The notes beneath the pieces are model-generated. The model did not search any database, was not told the origin of the DNA, and was given only the letters and a program-made list of their open reading frames with translations. A stretch of DNA of 64,000 nt from Maribacter sp. PR1. GTDB taxonomy: Bacteria > Bacteroidota > Bacteroidia > Flavobacteriales > Flavobacteriaceae. Position 1 is the first letter of the stretch, and every line of letters begins with the position of its first letter. The stretch is taken from assembly GCF_028464145.1 (NCBI RefSeq), contig NZ_JAQPCG010000001.1, forward strand, positions 186,001 through 250,000. The letters run 5' to 3'. Below, piece by piece: positions 26,781 through 34,263 of the stretch. The position numbers and the translations under genes were made by a program.

Positions 26781-27887
26781 TTACAAATTCTCAATGACCT
26801 TGGTTAATCGCAGGGTAATTTCATCAATAGTACCTATACCATTAACACTATGAAATTTGTTTTGTTCCTCATAGTATTCTTTAAGTGGAGCGGTCTTTAA
26901 GTTGTATTCGTCAAAACGGTTCCTAATCTTCTCCACATCTTGGTCATCCGATCTTCCACTGACCTTTCCTCTTTCTAAAAGACGTTCAATAAGGACTTCA
27001 TCATTAGCCTCCAAAGCAATAGTTGCATCCACCTTCATATCCTTTGATTCCAAAAAGTTATCTAGTGCCTCCGCCTGTGCGACAGTTCTTGGAAAACCGT
27101 CAAAAATGAATCCGTCAGCTTCCGGGTTCTTGTCCACTTCCTCCTCCAACATTTTTATCGTTACCTCGTCTGGCACTAAATCTCCCTTATCAATGTAGGA
27201 TTTTGCCAAAGTTCCCAATGCTGTACCGTTTTTAATATTATAACGAAATACATCACCTGTTGAGATATGTTTTAAATTGTATTTTTCTTTCAAAAATTGA
27301 GCTTGTGTGCCCTTACCCGCCCCTGGCTTACCAAAGAGTACAAGATTGATCATATGTTTTTGGTTTAATTGGTATACTTCTCTGAGATTTCTTCCTAATT
27401 CCTTATAGTCTAATCCATATCCCACAATAAATTTATTCGGTATTTCAAGACCTACATAATCTATAGGGTATTCTCCATTATAGACCTCTGCTTTGTAAAA
27501 AAGACTTGCAATTTTGAATTCCTTGACCTTGGTATTACCGAACAAATGCACCAATTTTTGCAAAGTTCGGCCTGTATCTATTATATCCTCGAGTATAATT
27601 ATGCTCCGACCTTCTATATTATCGGGAACATCTAAAAGTGTTTCCACTATTCCAGTAGAAGTAAGGCCTTGATATGAACTCAATTTTACAAATGAAACTT
27701 CGCAAGCATGTGGGTAAGCCTTTAAAAAATCGGACACGAACATAAAAGCGCCATTAAGAACACCAACGAAAATAGGTGTTTGGTCCTCGTATTCCACGGC
27801 AATTTCCTTGGCCATTCTTTCAATAGCATCCAATATTTCCTTTTCGCTAAGAAAAGGTTTGAATAATTTGTCGTGTAATTGTATCAA
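26781..27887 (-). CDS. Fused hypoxanthine phosphoribosyltransferase-adenylate kinase
   Basis: Two purine enzymes in one chain of 368 residues. Residues 1-175 are a hypoxanthine(-guanine) phosphoribosyltransferase with PRPP loop LEDIIDTGRTL (about 99-109). Residues about 179-368 are adenylate kinase, with Walker A GKPGAGKGT (186-194), NMP-binding HISTGDVFR, DGFPRTVAQAEAL and LERGKVSGRSDDQ. The fusion joins salvage of hypoxanthine to IMP with AMP/ADP interconversion. The start is a TTG placed immediately after an in-frame stop, and homologous proteins begin the same way (MI-LHDK), so TTG is the likely initiator. Confidence 0.94.
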   Translation of the reverse strand: MIQLHDKLFKPFLSEKEILDAIERMAKEIAVEYEDQTPIFVGVLNGAFMFVSDFLKAYPHACEVSFVKLSSYQGLTSTGIVETLLDVPDNIEGRSIIILEDIIDTGRTLQKLVHLFGNTKVKEFKIASLFYKAEVYNGEYPIDYVGLEIPNKFIVGYGLDYKELGRNLREVYQLNQKHMINLVLFGKPGAGKGTQAQFLKEKYNLKHISTGDVFRYNIKNGTALGTLAKSYIDKGDLVPDEVTIKMLEEEVDKNPEADGFIFDGFPRTVAQAEALDNFLESKDMKVDATIALEANDEVLIERLLERGKVSGRSDDQDVEKIRNRFDEYNLKTAPLKEYYEEQNKFHSVNGIGTIDEITLRLTKVIENL

Positions 27888-27911
27888 TTATAAAAAAATT
27901 AGTAAGGTTGG

Positions 27912-27919
27912 CAAATATA
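27912..27919 (-). promoter_or_regulatory. Promoter -7 box of hpt-adk
   Basis: TATATTTG on the minus strand, an exact TAnnTTTG, 24 bases before the TTG start. No convincing -33 box. Confidence 0.4.
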
Positions 27920-27989
27920 GGGTTTTGCCCTGTGTTTTTGAATAATGGGGAATCAGATTCTAAGATTTAAGCGTATTTTTGTATCACTT

Positions 27990-29144
27990 ATGAACTATTT
28001 CTCTTCTGAATTTAAACTAGGAATCCTTGGTGGGGGTCAACTGGGCAAAATGATGCTCTACGAAACCCGAAAATGGGATGTTTGGACCAAGGTACTGGAC
28101 GCTTCACCAGAAGCTCCCTGTAAAATTTCATGCAACCAATTTGTTAAAGGTAGCCTGCTCGATTACGACACAGTTTATGAATTTGGCCAAGGGTTGGACG
28201 TACTTACCATAGAAATCGAAAACGTAAATCTTGATGCTTTAGACCAACTAGAGAAAGATGGACTAAAAGTGTTTCCCCAACCAAGAGCATTACGTATCAT
28301 TCAAAATAAGGCGAAACAAAAGCTTTTTTATGTGGACCATGGAATCCCAACAGCGGATTTTCAACGTTTTGCTTACTTAAGCGAAATTGAGGACAGCATT
28401 CAAAACGGAGGCCTAAAATTTCCTTTTGTATGGAAGGCGGCACAATTTGGTTACGATGGCCAAGGAGTTAAGGTGGTTAGAGCTTTAAGTGACTTGGAGG
28501 GTTTACCGGCCGGTGAATGTATAGCCGAAACAATGATTCCATTTAAAAACGAACTTGCTGTCATTGTTGCAAGAAATGACGACGGAGAAATAAGAACCTA
28601 CCCTGTCGTTGAAATGGAATTTCATCCGGAAGCCAATCAGGTAGAATATGTTATCTGTCCGGCTCGAATTGACGATAAAGTAGCGAGCAAGGCTAGGGAA
28701 CTTGCCCTAAAGGTTGCCCAAAAAATTAAACTGACCGGATTATTGGCCGTTGAAATGTTCCAGACCGAGGATGATAAAATTTTGGTCAACGAAGTAGCAC
28801 CAAGGCCACATAATAGTGGGCATTATAGTATTGAAGCCAGTTACACCAATCAATTTGAACAACATATCCGATGTATTTTAAATTTACCCCTTGGCGCCAC
28901 AGAAAGTAAGGTGGCTGGGATTATGGTAAACTTGGTTGGAGATGAAGGTCATACAGGTGATGTGGTCTACGAAAATATAAATCGGATATTGGAGATGGAC
29001 GGGGTTACCCCACATATTTACGGAAAAAAACAGACGAGACCATTCCGAAAAATGGGACATGTAACCATTGTGGACCAGAACATTGACCAAGCTAGAAAAA
29101 CTGCACAAAAAGTAAAGGAAACGATTAAAGTAATCAGTAAATAA
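27990..29144 (+). CDS. purK: N5-carboxyaminoimidazole ribonucleotide synthase
   Basis: ATP-grasp enzyme making N5-CAIR from AIR, bicarbonate and ATP in de novo purine synthesis. The N-terminal dinucleotide-like fold starts LGILGGGQLGKMM. ATP-grasp motifs include FPFVWKAAQFGYDGQG, ECIAETMIPFKNELAVIVAR and NEVAPRPHNSGHYSIEA. Start set at 27990 (MNYFSSEFKLGILGGG); an extension to 27945 would add a non-conserved tail. Three bases separate it from purE, so purKE is an operon. Confidence 0.95.
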   Translation: MNYFSSEFKLGILGGGQLGKMMLYETRKWDVWTKVLDASPEAPCKISCNQFVKGSLLDYDTVYEFGQGLDVLTIEIENVNLDALDQLEKDGLKVFPQPRALRIIQNKAKQKLFYVDHGIPTADFQRFAYLSEIEDSIQNGGLKFPFVWKAAQFGYDGQGVKVVRALSDLEGLPAGECIAETMIPFKNELAVIVARNDDGEIRTYPVVEMEFHPEANQVEYVICPARIDDKVASKARELALKVAQKIKLTGLLAVEMFQTEDDKILVNEVAPRPHNSGHYSIEASYTNQFEQHIRCILNLPLGATESKVAGIMVNLVGDEGHTGDVVYENINRILEMDGVTPHIYGKKQTRPFRKMGHVTIVDQNIDQARKTAQKVKETIKVISK

Positions 29145-29147
29145 ATT

Positions 29148-29636
29148 ATGAGTAAAGTAGCCGTAGTAATGGGAAGCACAAGTGACCTGCCGGTAATGCA
29201 GGATGCTATTGATATCTTAAGGGGCTTTGATATTGAAGTTGATGTTGATATAGTATCGGCCCATAGAACTCCCGAAAAACTATTCGACTTTAGTAAAAAT
29301 GCCCACAAAAATGGATATTCCGTTATCATAGCCGGTGCGGGCGGAGCAGCACATTTACCAGGTATGGTAGCTTCCATGTCACCACTACCGGTTATTGGCG
29401 TACCCGTAAAAAGTAGTAACTCTATAGATGGCTGGGATTCCGTACTATCCATTCTTCAAATGCCCGGCGGAGTTCCTGTCGCCACAGTTGCCCTTAATGG
29501 AGCTAAAAATGCAGGCATCCTTGCCGCTCAAATTATAGGTAGTTCGGATAAGTGTGTTCTGGACAAAATAATACTATACAAAGAAGGCCTTAAACAAAAG
29601 GTAATCGATGGAGCAAAGTCAGTAAGTAAAAAATAG
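29148..29636 (+). CDS. purE: N5-CAIR mutase (class I PurE)
   Basis: Converts N5-CAIR to CAIR, the step after PurK. The family motifs are present: GSTSDLPVM (9-17), the active-site SAHRTPEKLF, AGAGGAAHLPGMVAS and GVPVKSS. At 162 residues it is a typical class I enzyme, consistent with the adjoining purK. Transcribed directly behind purK. Confidence 0.97.
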   Translation: MSKVAVVMGSTSDLPVMQDAIDILRGFDIEVDVDIVSAHRTPEKLFDFSKNAHKNGYSVIIAGAGGAAHLPGMVASMSPLPVIGVPVKSSNSIDGWDSVLSILQMPGGVPVATVALNGAKNAGILAAQIIGSSDKCVLDKIILYKEGLKQKVIDGAKSVSKK

Positions 29637-29703
29637 TTAGTTGTAAATTAATTTTGATTGCGAAAAATAATCCGCAGACAAATAGAAAACATAGCACCAT
29701 AAA

Positions 29704-31728
29704 ATGAATCCCCTTTTAGAATCTTTTGATACCGCACCTTTTTCAATAATAAAAACCGAGCATTTTAAGCCCGCCTTCATACAGGCCATGAAAGACGCAA
29801 AAGCTGAAATTGATGCAATTACGGCTAATACCGAAAAACCTACTTTTGAGAATACTATCGAAGCTTTAGAATTTGCAGGTCAACAGTTGGAAAGAATATC
29901 AAGTACATTTTTCAACCTTAATTCTGCCGAAACCAATGAAGAAATCCAGAAGATTGCCCAAGAGGTTTCTCCGATGCTTTCGGAGTTCGGGAACGACATC
30001 ACGTTAAATGAAGCCTTGTTTAAAAGAATCAAAGCGGTCTACGAACGAATGGACTCCTTGAATCTGGACGTGGAACAAAAGACCTTACTAGAAAAAAAGT
30101 ATAAGAACTTTAGTAGAAATGGTGCAAATCTGCCAGAAGACAAGAAGCGAAAATTACGCGAAATAGATACCGAACTTTCCAAACTGAAACTACAGTTTGG
30201 AGAAAACGTATTAGCGGAAACCAACAAATATCAATTACATCTTGCGGATGAGAACGACCTTGACGGTTTACCCGATGGTGAAAAAGAAGCTGCTGCCCAC
30301 TTAGCTTCCTTAAAGGGAAAGGAAGGTGGATGGATGATAACACTCGATTACCCGAGTTATATTCCATTTATGAAATACGCCAAAAATAGGGAGCTAAGAA
30401 AAACCCTTTCAATTGCTTTTGGCAGTAAAGGTTTTCACAAAGATGAATTGGACAATCAAGAAAATGTTTTAAGAATTGCCAAACTAAGATATGACCGGGC
30501 AAATTTACTTGGGTACGAAACCCATGCCCATTTTGTGTTGGAAGAGAGAATGGCGGAAAGCCCTGGTAAAGTCCATGATTTTCTAAAGGAAATTCTTGAA
30601 AAGGCCAAACCAGCAGCCGAACGGGAATTTAAACAATTACGGGATTTTGCCAACAAAACGGACGGTATTGAAAACTTGGAAAAATGGGATGGTAGCTACT
30701 ATTCGGAGAAATTAAAGCAAAAACTCTTTGATCTGGATGATGAAAAACTAAAACCATATTTTAAACTCGAGAATGTCATTGAGGGAGTTTTCAAAGTTGC
30801 CGAAAAACTGTTCGATTTAAAATTTGAAGAGGTTTTTGATATTGATAAGTACCATGAAGATGTAAAAACCTACAGGGTTGTTGATGGCGAAGGACAATTT
30901 ATATCCTTGTTTTATGCGGATTTTCATCCAAGACCAGGAAAACGTGGAGGTGCTTGGATGACCTCTTACAAATCTCAATGGAAACGCAATGGTGAAAATG
31001 TTCGCCCACATATTAGTAATGTTTGCAACTTTACCCCATCAACAAAAAGCAAACCGTCTTTGCTTACTTTTAATGAGGTGACTACACTATTCCACGAGTT
31101 TGGACATGGTTTGCACGGAATGTTGGCCAATACAAAATATCCCAGCCTATCGGGTACTTCGGTGTATTGGGACTTTGTTGAGCTTCCCAGTCAGGTAATG
31201 GAAAATTGGTGTTATGAGCCGGAAGCTTTGGAACTATTTGCAAAACACTATGAAACTGGTGAGGTCATTCCTGTAGAACTCATCACCAAAATTAAGGAGT
31301 CGGCCACCTTTCAAGAAGGAATGCAAACCTTGAGACAATTGAGCTTTGGCCTATTGGATATGTCATGGCATGGAATTAACCCTTCTGAGGTAACCGATGT
31401 TAAAAAACATGAGGATGAGGCATTTGAAGGAACAAAACTTTATCCAGATACTCCAGAGACCTGTATGAGTACTTCGTTTGCCCATATTTTTCAAGGAGGT
31501 TATTCCTCAGGATACTACAGCTATAAATGGGCAGAAGTCCTAGATGCAGATGCCTTTGCCTACTTTAAAAAGGAAGGCATCTTCAACAAAGAGGTTGCCA
31601 ACAAATTCAAAGAGAATATACTTGCTAAGGGGGGTACCGAAAATCCTATGACCCTTTATAAACGTTTTAGAGGTGCGGAACCGAAAGTGGAAGCACTATT
31701 GAAGAGAGCTGGACTTCTGGACGAATAG
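29704..31728 (+). CDS. M3-family metallopeptidase (oligopeptidase A / Dcp type)
   Basis: Zinc-dependent oligopeptidase of 674 residues. The HEXXH zinc site is FHEFGHGLHG (H464 to H468), with the conserved SGTSVYWDFVELPSQVMENW after it and the third ligand region in the helix beyond. The substrate-side motif SFAHIFQGGYSSGYYSYKWAE is near the C-terminus. No signal peptide, so it is probably cytosolic and degrades short peptides released by proteases. Start lies 67 bases after purE; separate transcription is possible. Confidence 0.95.
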   Translation: MNPLLESFDTAPFSIIKTEHFKPAFIQAMKDAKAEIDAITANTEKPTFENTIEALEFAGQQLERISSTFFNLNSAETNEEIQKIAQEVSPMLSEFGNDITLNEALFKRIKAVYERMDSLNLDVEQKTLLEKKYKNFSRNGANLPEDKKRKLREIDTELSKLKLQFGENVLAETNKYQLHLADENDLDGLPDGEKEAAAHLASLKGKEGGWMITLDYPSYIPFMKYAKNRELRKTLSIAFGSKGFHKDELDNQENVLRIAKLRYDRANLLGYETHAHFVLEERMAESPGKVHDFLKEILEKAKPAAEREFKQLRDFANKTDGIENLEKWDGSYYSEKLKQKLFDLDDEKLKPYFKLENVIEGVFKVAEKLFDLKFEEVFDIDKYHEDVKTYRVVDGEGQFISLFYADFHPRPGKRGGAWMTSYKSQWKRNGENVRPHISNVCNFTPSTKSKPSLLTFNEVTTLFHEFGHGLHGMLANTKYPSLSGTSVYWDFVELPSQVMENWCYEPEALELFAKHYETGEVIPVELITKIKESATFQEGMQTLRQLSFGLLDMSWHGINPSEVTDVKKHEDEAFEGTKLYPDTPETCMSTSFAHIFQGGYSSGYYSYKWAEVLDADAFAYFKKEGIFNKEVANKFKENILAKGGTENPMTLYKRFRGAEPKVEALLKRAGLLDE

Positions 31729-32001
31729 TGTTTTAATAAAATTCGAAATTTTAGTATTAGAATACAATCTTTAGAAAGATTAAGTATAACTTTTTCTACG
31801 GTTATTTGGCACACTTTGTTTTGGCAACCTTAAACATGAAGCGTTAACCCTTACCAAGAAAATTTGAACTAGGAATTAAGGTTATTTTCATTGCTTCTTG
31901 CAATATATATTCTGTAAGTACAATGGAAGAGATTAAAATGAGTTACCAGGTAATTAATTTAAAATCGTTTTCCGATAACTATACCCCCGTCAAATGTTAT
32001 A
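31729..32001. other. Longest intergenic stretch
   Basis: About 270 bases between two convergent genes. I see only AT-rich DNA with weak inverted repeats (for example AATCTTT/AAAGATT) and no tRNA, clear promoter or convincing reading frame. Confidence 0.5.
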
Positions 32002-32355
32002 TCAATTTTGTTTATAGGCATCATAACCACCCTCGAGATTTATGACATTTTTGTAGCCCAAGGAAAAAAGTCTTTGTTGGGCTTTGGCACTCCTTCCCCC
32101 AACCTTACAGTAGACATAAATGGTCTCGTCCTTATCAATTTTTTCAACCTGTTTGTCAAAATCTTCATCGAACCAGTTAACGTTAACAGCGTTTTCTATA
32201 TGGCCCTGACTATATTCCTCTGGAGTTCTGACATCCAAAAGTGTTATTTCGGAAAGCTCTTCCTGAGTGACACTTGTAATAGGTTTGGAAGAGGGCGTTT
32301 GAGCGCAGGATACAGTTAAAAGAATAGAAAAAAATAAAAACAATTTAAATTTCAT
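32002..32355 (-). CDS. Rhodanese-domain lipoprotein
   Basis: Lipobox LTVSC at residue 17, then a single rhodanese domain of about 95 residues: LLDVRTPEEYSQGHIENAVNV and the active-site loop YCKVGGRSAKA with catalytic Cys83. A periplasmic or outer-membrane sulfurtransferase-like protein; the sulfur donor and acceptor are unknown. Divergent from the ECF sigma gene. Confidence 0.9.
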   Translation of the reverse strand: MKFKLFLFFSILLTVSCAQTPSSKPITSVTQEELSEITLLDVRTPEEYSQGHIENAVNVNWFDEDFDKQVEKIDKDETIYVYCKVGGRSAKAQQRLFSLGYKNVINLEGGYDAYKQN

Positions 32356-32510
32356 GACAGCAATGTTATGTTTAAAATACTTAGAAGATTGATGAGATAG
32401 TAAAAAAGTACCATTCTTTTGTTAATACCCTAATTATTAAATTACTACCACTTGGTAAATATAAATATTATGAAGCTAGTAAAATTGATTCCTTAAAAGG
32501 AAAATTCTAT

Positions 32511-32518
32511 TACTTTTG
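32511..32518 (+). promoter_or_regulatory. Promoter -7 box of the ECF sigma gene
   Basis: TACTTTTG matches TAnnTTTG. The nearest upstream TTG is 23 bases away, slightly longer than usual. The leader to the ATG at 32534 would be under 15 bases. Confidence 0.4.
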
Positions 32519-32533
32519 GAACAATTTAATAAA

Positions 32534-33091
32534 ATGACCGAACATCAATTATATCCTGATACTTGGGTAGATAACTATGCCGACTACCTTTTTAACTATG
32601 CTGTTGGAAGAGTTAGCGACAGTGAGGTTGCCAAAGACTTAGTATCGGAAACTTTTTTGGCGGGTCTTAAATCGGCTAAAAACTACAAGGGTGAGGCAGC
32701 CGAAAGAACCTGGCTAATCGCTATTCTAAAAAGAAAAGTCATAGATTATTACCGCAAATCCAATTCAAAAAAAGGTAAGGCAGAGGTTCGTATGAGTTCT
32801 AGTTCATATGGCGACAGTGAAGGGGATTGGCTCGAGGAAAAAGTCGCTGACCCAAACGGTAATATGGCCGACGGTTTCATGGAAAATGAAGAATTGGGCC
32901 TTGCAATACAAGCATGCATTGCCAAATTACCACAAAAACAGGCTCTAGTTTTTAAAATGAAAACGATTCAAGGTATTAGTACCGAAGAAATATGTAATGA
33001 ACTAGGAATAAACCCGTCTAATCTATGGGTTTTGGTTCATAGAGCTAGAACAGCGTTAATGGAATGTCTAAATCAAAAATGGTTTAAATAA
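32534..33091 (+). CDS. ECF-type RNA polymerase sigma factor
   Basis: Sigma-70 family, extracytoplasmic-function group. Region 2 is near residues 15-75 (FNYAVGRVSDSEVAKDLVSETFLAGLK, TWLIAILKRKVIDYYRK). Region 4 is near 125-180 (LPQKQALVFKMKTIQGISTEEICNELGINPSNLWVLVHRARTAL split by a turn). Start set at ATG 32534; a TTG at 32516 falls in the promoter box. The next gene begins on the last base of its stop codon (TAATG) and encodes a small zinc-finger-like protein, the expected spot for an anti-sigma factor. Confidence 0.93.
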   Translation: MTEHQLYPDTWVDNYADYLFNYAVGRVSDSEVAKDLVSETFLAGLKSAKNYKGEAAERTWLIAILKRKVIDYYRKSNSKKGKAEVRMSSSSYGDSEGDWLEEKVADPNGNMADGFMENEELGLAIQACIAKLPQKQALVFKMKTIQGISTEEICNELGINPSNLWVLVHRARTALMECLNQKWFK

Positions 33092-33318
33092 TGATTTCTT
33101 GTGAAAAAGCAGCGGATATTTGTACCAGGGCTCAATATAATGAAGCCTCTTTTACGGAAAGGATGAAATTAAAATTTCATCTCCTTTTTTGTAAAATTTG
33201 TGCAGAGTATAGCAAGTACAATAGAACCCTCACTACATTATGTAGCCAGGCACGGCTTAAAACACTATCTGAACAGGAAAAATTGGAATTAAAAGAACGT
33301 ATGAAGAGCGGACTTTAA
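33091..33318 (+). CDS. Small zinc-finger protein, possible anti-sigma factor
   Basis: 75 residues with an H-x3-C-x2-C motif (FHLLFCKICAEY: H30, C34, C37), like the zinc anti-sigma (ZAS) signature, plus upstream Cys at 4 and 11. It lacks the membrane helix and outer domain of typical anti-sigma factors, so if it restrains the sigma factor it does so from the cytosol. One-base overlap with the sigma gene shows coupling. Its stop overlaps the convergent UbiA-like gene by four bases. Confidence 0.75.
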   Translation: MISCEKAADICTRAQYNEASFTERMKLKFHLLFCKICAEYSKYNRTLTTLCSQARLKTLSEQEKLELKERMKSGL

Positions 33319-34136
33319 ATTAACTCTACTATTAAAATTAGAAAATACCAAGCAATAGGAATTGCTTCTACCCAGAAGGAGGCAAAATATTTACCTTGAT
33401 TCCTACCAAAGGAGAACATCAAGATTTCCAGACCCAAAAAAAGTATTGATTTTACCCATATTTCACTTTCGGATATTTCATCCTTTAAAAAAGTGACTAA
33501 GAAAAATAGTAAGACAATTATACTGCCGATAAATTTTGTTGCTTGTACTCCAATTCTTTGAGGAAGGGTTTTTAGCTCCGGACTGTCATACTTTAAATCC
33601 CTTACTTCAAACGGGATTAATAAGACCAAAACAAATAAGATTCTTTGTAAGGATTCTATCCAAACATCCCAAGAAATAGGCTCATTTGCCCCAAGGCAAG
33701 GGAGGATAACGGTAGCTCCAGACCAAACTAAAGCAACGATAAATATTTTAAGCCCCCCTAAGTTCCTTAGATTTTGCATTTTCGGTAGTACCGGAATCGC
33801 ATATAATCCAGTCAATGCCACCAAAAATAATAGGGCTATCCATATATCTAGATTAAGAAAATAAGCATGATACAAACAGATAAAAATTGCGATAAAACTT
33901 ACGAGTTGGATACTCTTGTGATAAGGATTGGCTACAATTATATACTTCTCGGCCTCTACCCCATATTTTATAAAGTTATAGCAGGCAATTGTGCCAAATA
34001 AAAGGAACCAAGCTAAATGTTCATCCCTTTGAAAATCGAATGTTTCAATGGTTATATGGGTAAGTGCATAAACTCCAAAGGCAACATGGATACTTGCATT
34101 GATATAAAATTTAAAAAAACGATGCAAGCTCTTCAT
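33315..34136 (-). CDS. UbiA-like membrane protein
   Basis: About eight hydrophobic helices in 273 residues. It resembles the UbiA prenyltransferase superfamily in layout: an early cytosolic loop (YNFIKYGVEAEKY) where UbiA enzymes have their first Asp-rich motif, and IPFEVRDLKYDSPEL near 195-210 that matches the second (RDxxxD). The first loop lacks the usual NDxxDxxxD, so prenyl transfer is uncertain. Transcribed away from gcvP. Confidence 0.72.
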   Translation of the reverse strand: MKSLHRFFKFYINASIHVAFGVYALTHITIETFDFQRDEHLAWFLLFGTIACYNFIKYGVEAEKYIIVANPYHKSIQLVSFIAIFICLYHAYFLNLDIWIALLFLVALTGLYAIPVLPKMQNLRNLGGLKIFIVALVWSGATVILPCLGANEPISWDVWIESLQRILFVLVLLIPFEVRDLKYDSPELKTLPQRIGVQATKFIGSIIVLLFFLVTFLKDEISESEIWVKSILFLGLEILMFSFGRNQGKYFASFWVEAIPIAWYFLILIVELI

Positions 34137-34234
34137 AAAACAAAAATACCCAAACTGTTTATAAACACATTTTTTGGTTAAAAACTTTCCCTCAGGAAGC
34201 TAGCCCATAGGTCTTTTTTCATACAATTATTGCC

Positions 34235-34242
34235 TAATTTTG
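34235..34242 (+). promoter_or_regulatory. Promoter -7 box of gcvP
   Basis: TAATTTTG, an exact TAnnTTTG, 21 bases before the gcvP ATG. No glycine-riboswitch-like structure was seen in the 127-base upstream region. Confidence 0.4.
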
Positions 34243-34263
34243 CACGACTAATTTATTCAAATC

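Noticed and set aside
27974-27981. TATTTTTG as a promoter for purK
   Set aside because: It matches TAnnTTTG but would place the transcription start at or beyond the purK ATG at 27990, and no -33 box is at the right distance.
29018-29452. 144-residue minus-strand frame opposite purK and purE
   Set aside because: Antisense to two enzymes with all active-site motifs intact.
31923-32045. 40-residue plus-strand frame in the longest intergenic gap
   Set aside because: It overlaps the 3' end of the rhodanese gene on the other strand and has no plausible domain, promoter or hydrophobic pattern.
33091-33318. Small protein as a glycine dehydrogenase fragment because of its closeness to gcvP
   Set aside because: Its HxxxCxxC pattern and overlap with the sigma gene have nothing in common with the P-protein, which is complete at 34264-37113.
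34137-34263. Glycine riboswitch upstream of gcvP
   Set aside because: The 127-base region shows no tandem aptamer-like helices; only a promoter box is visible.
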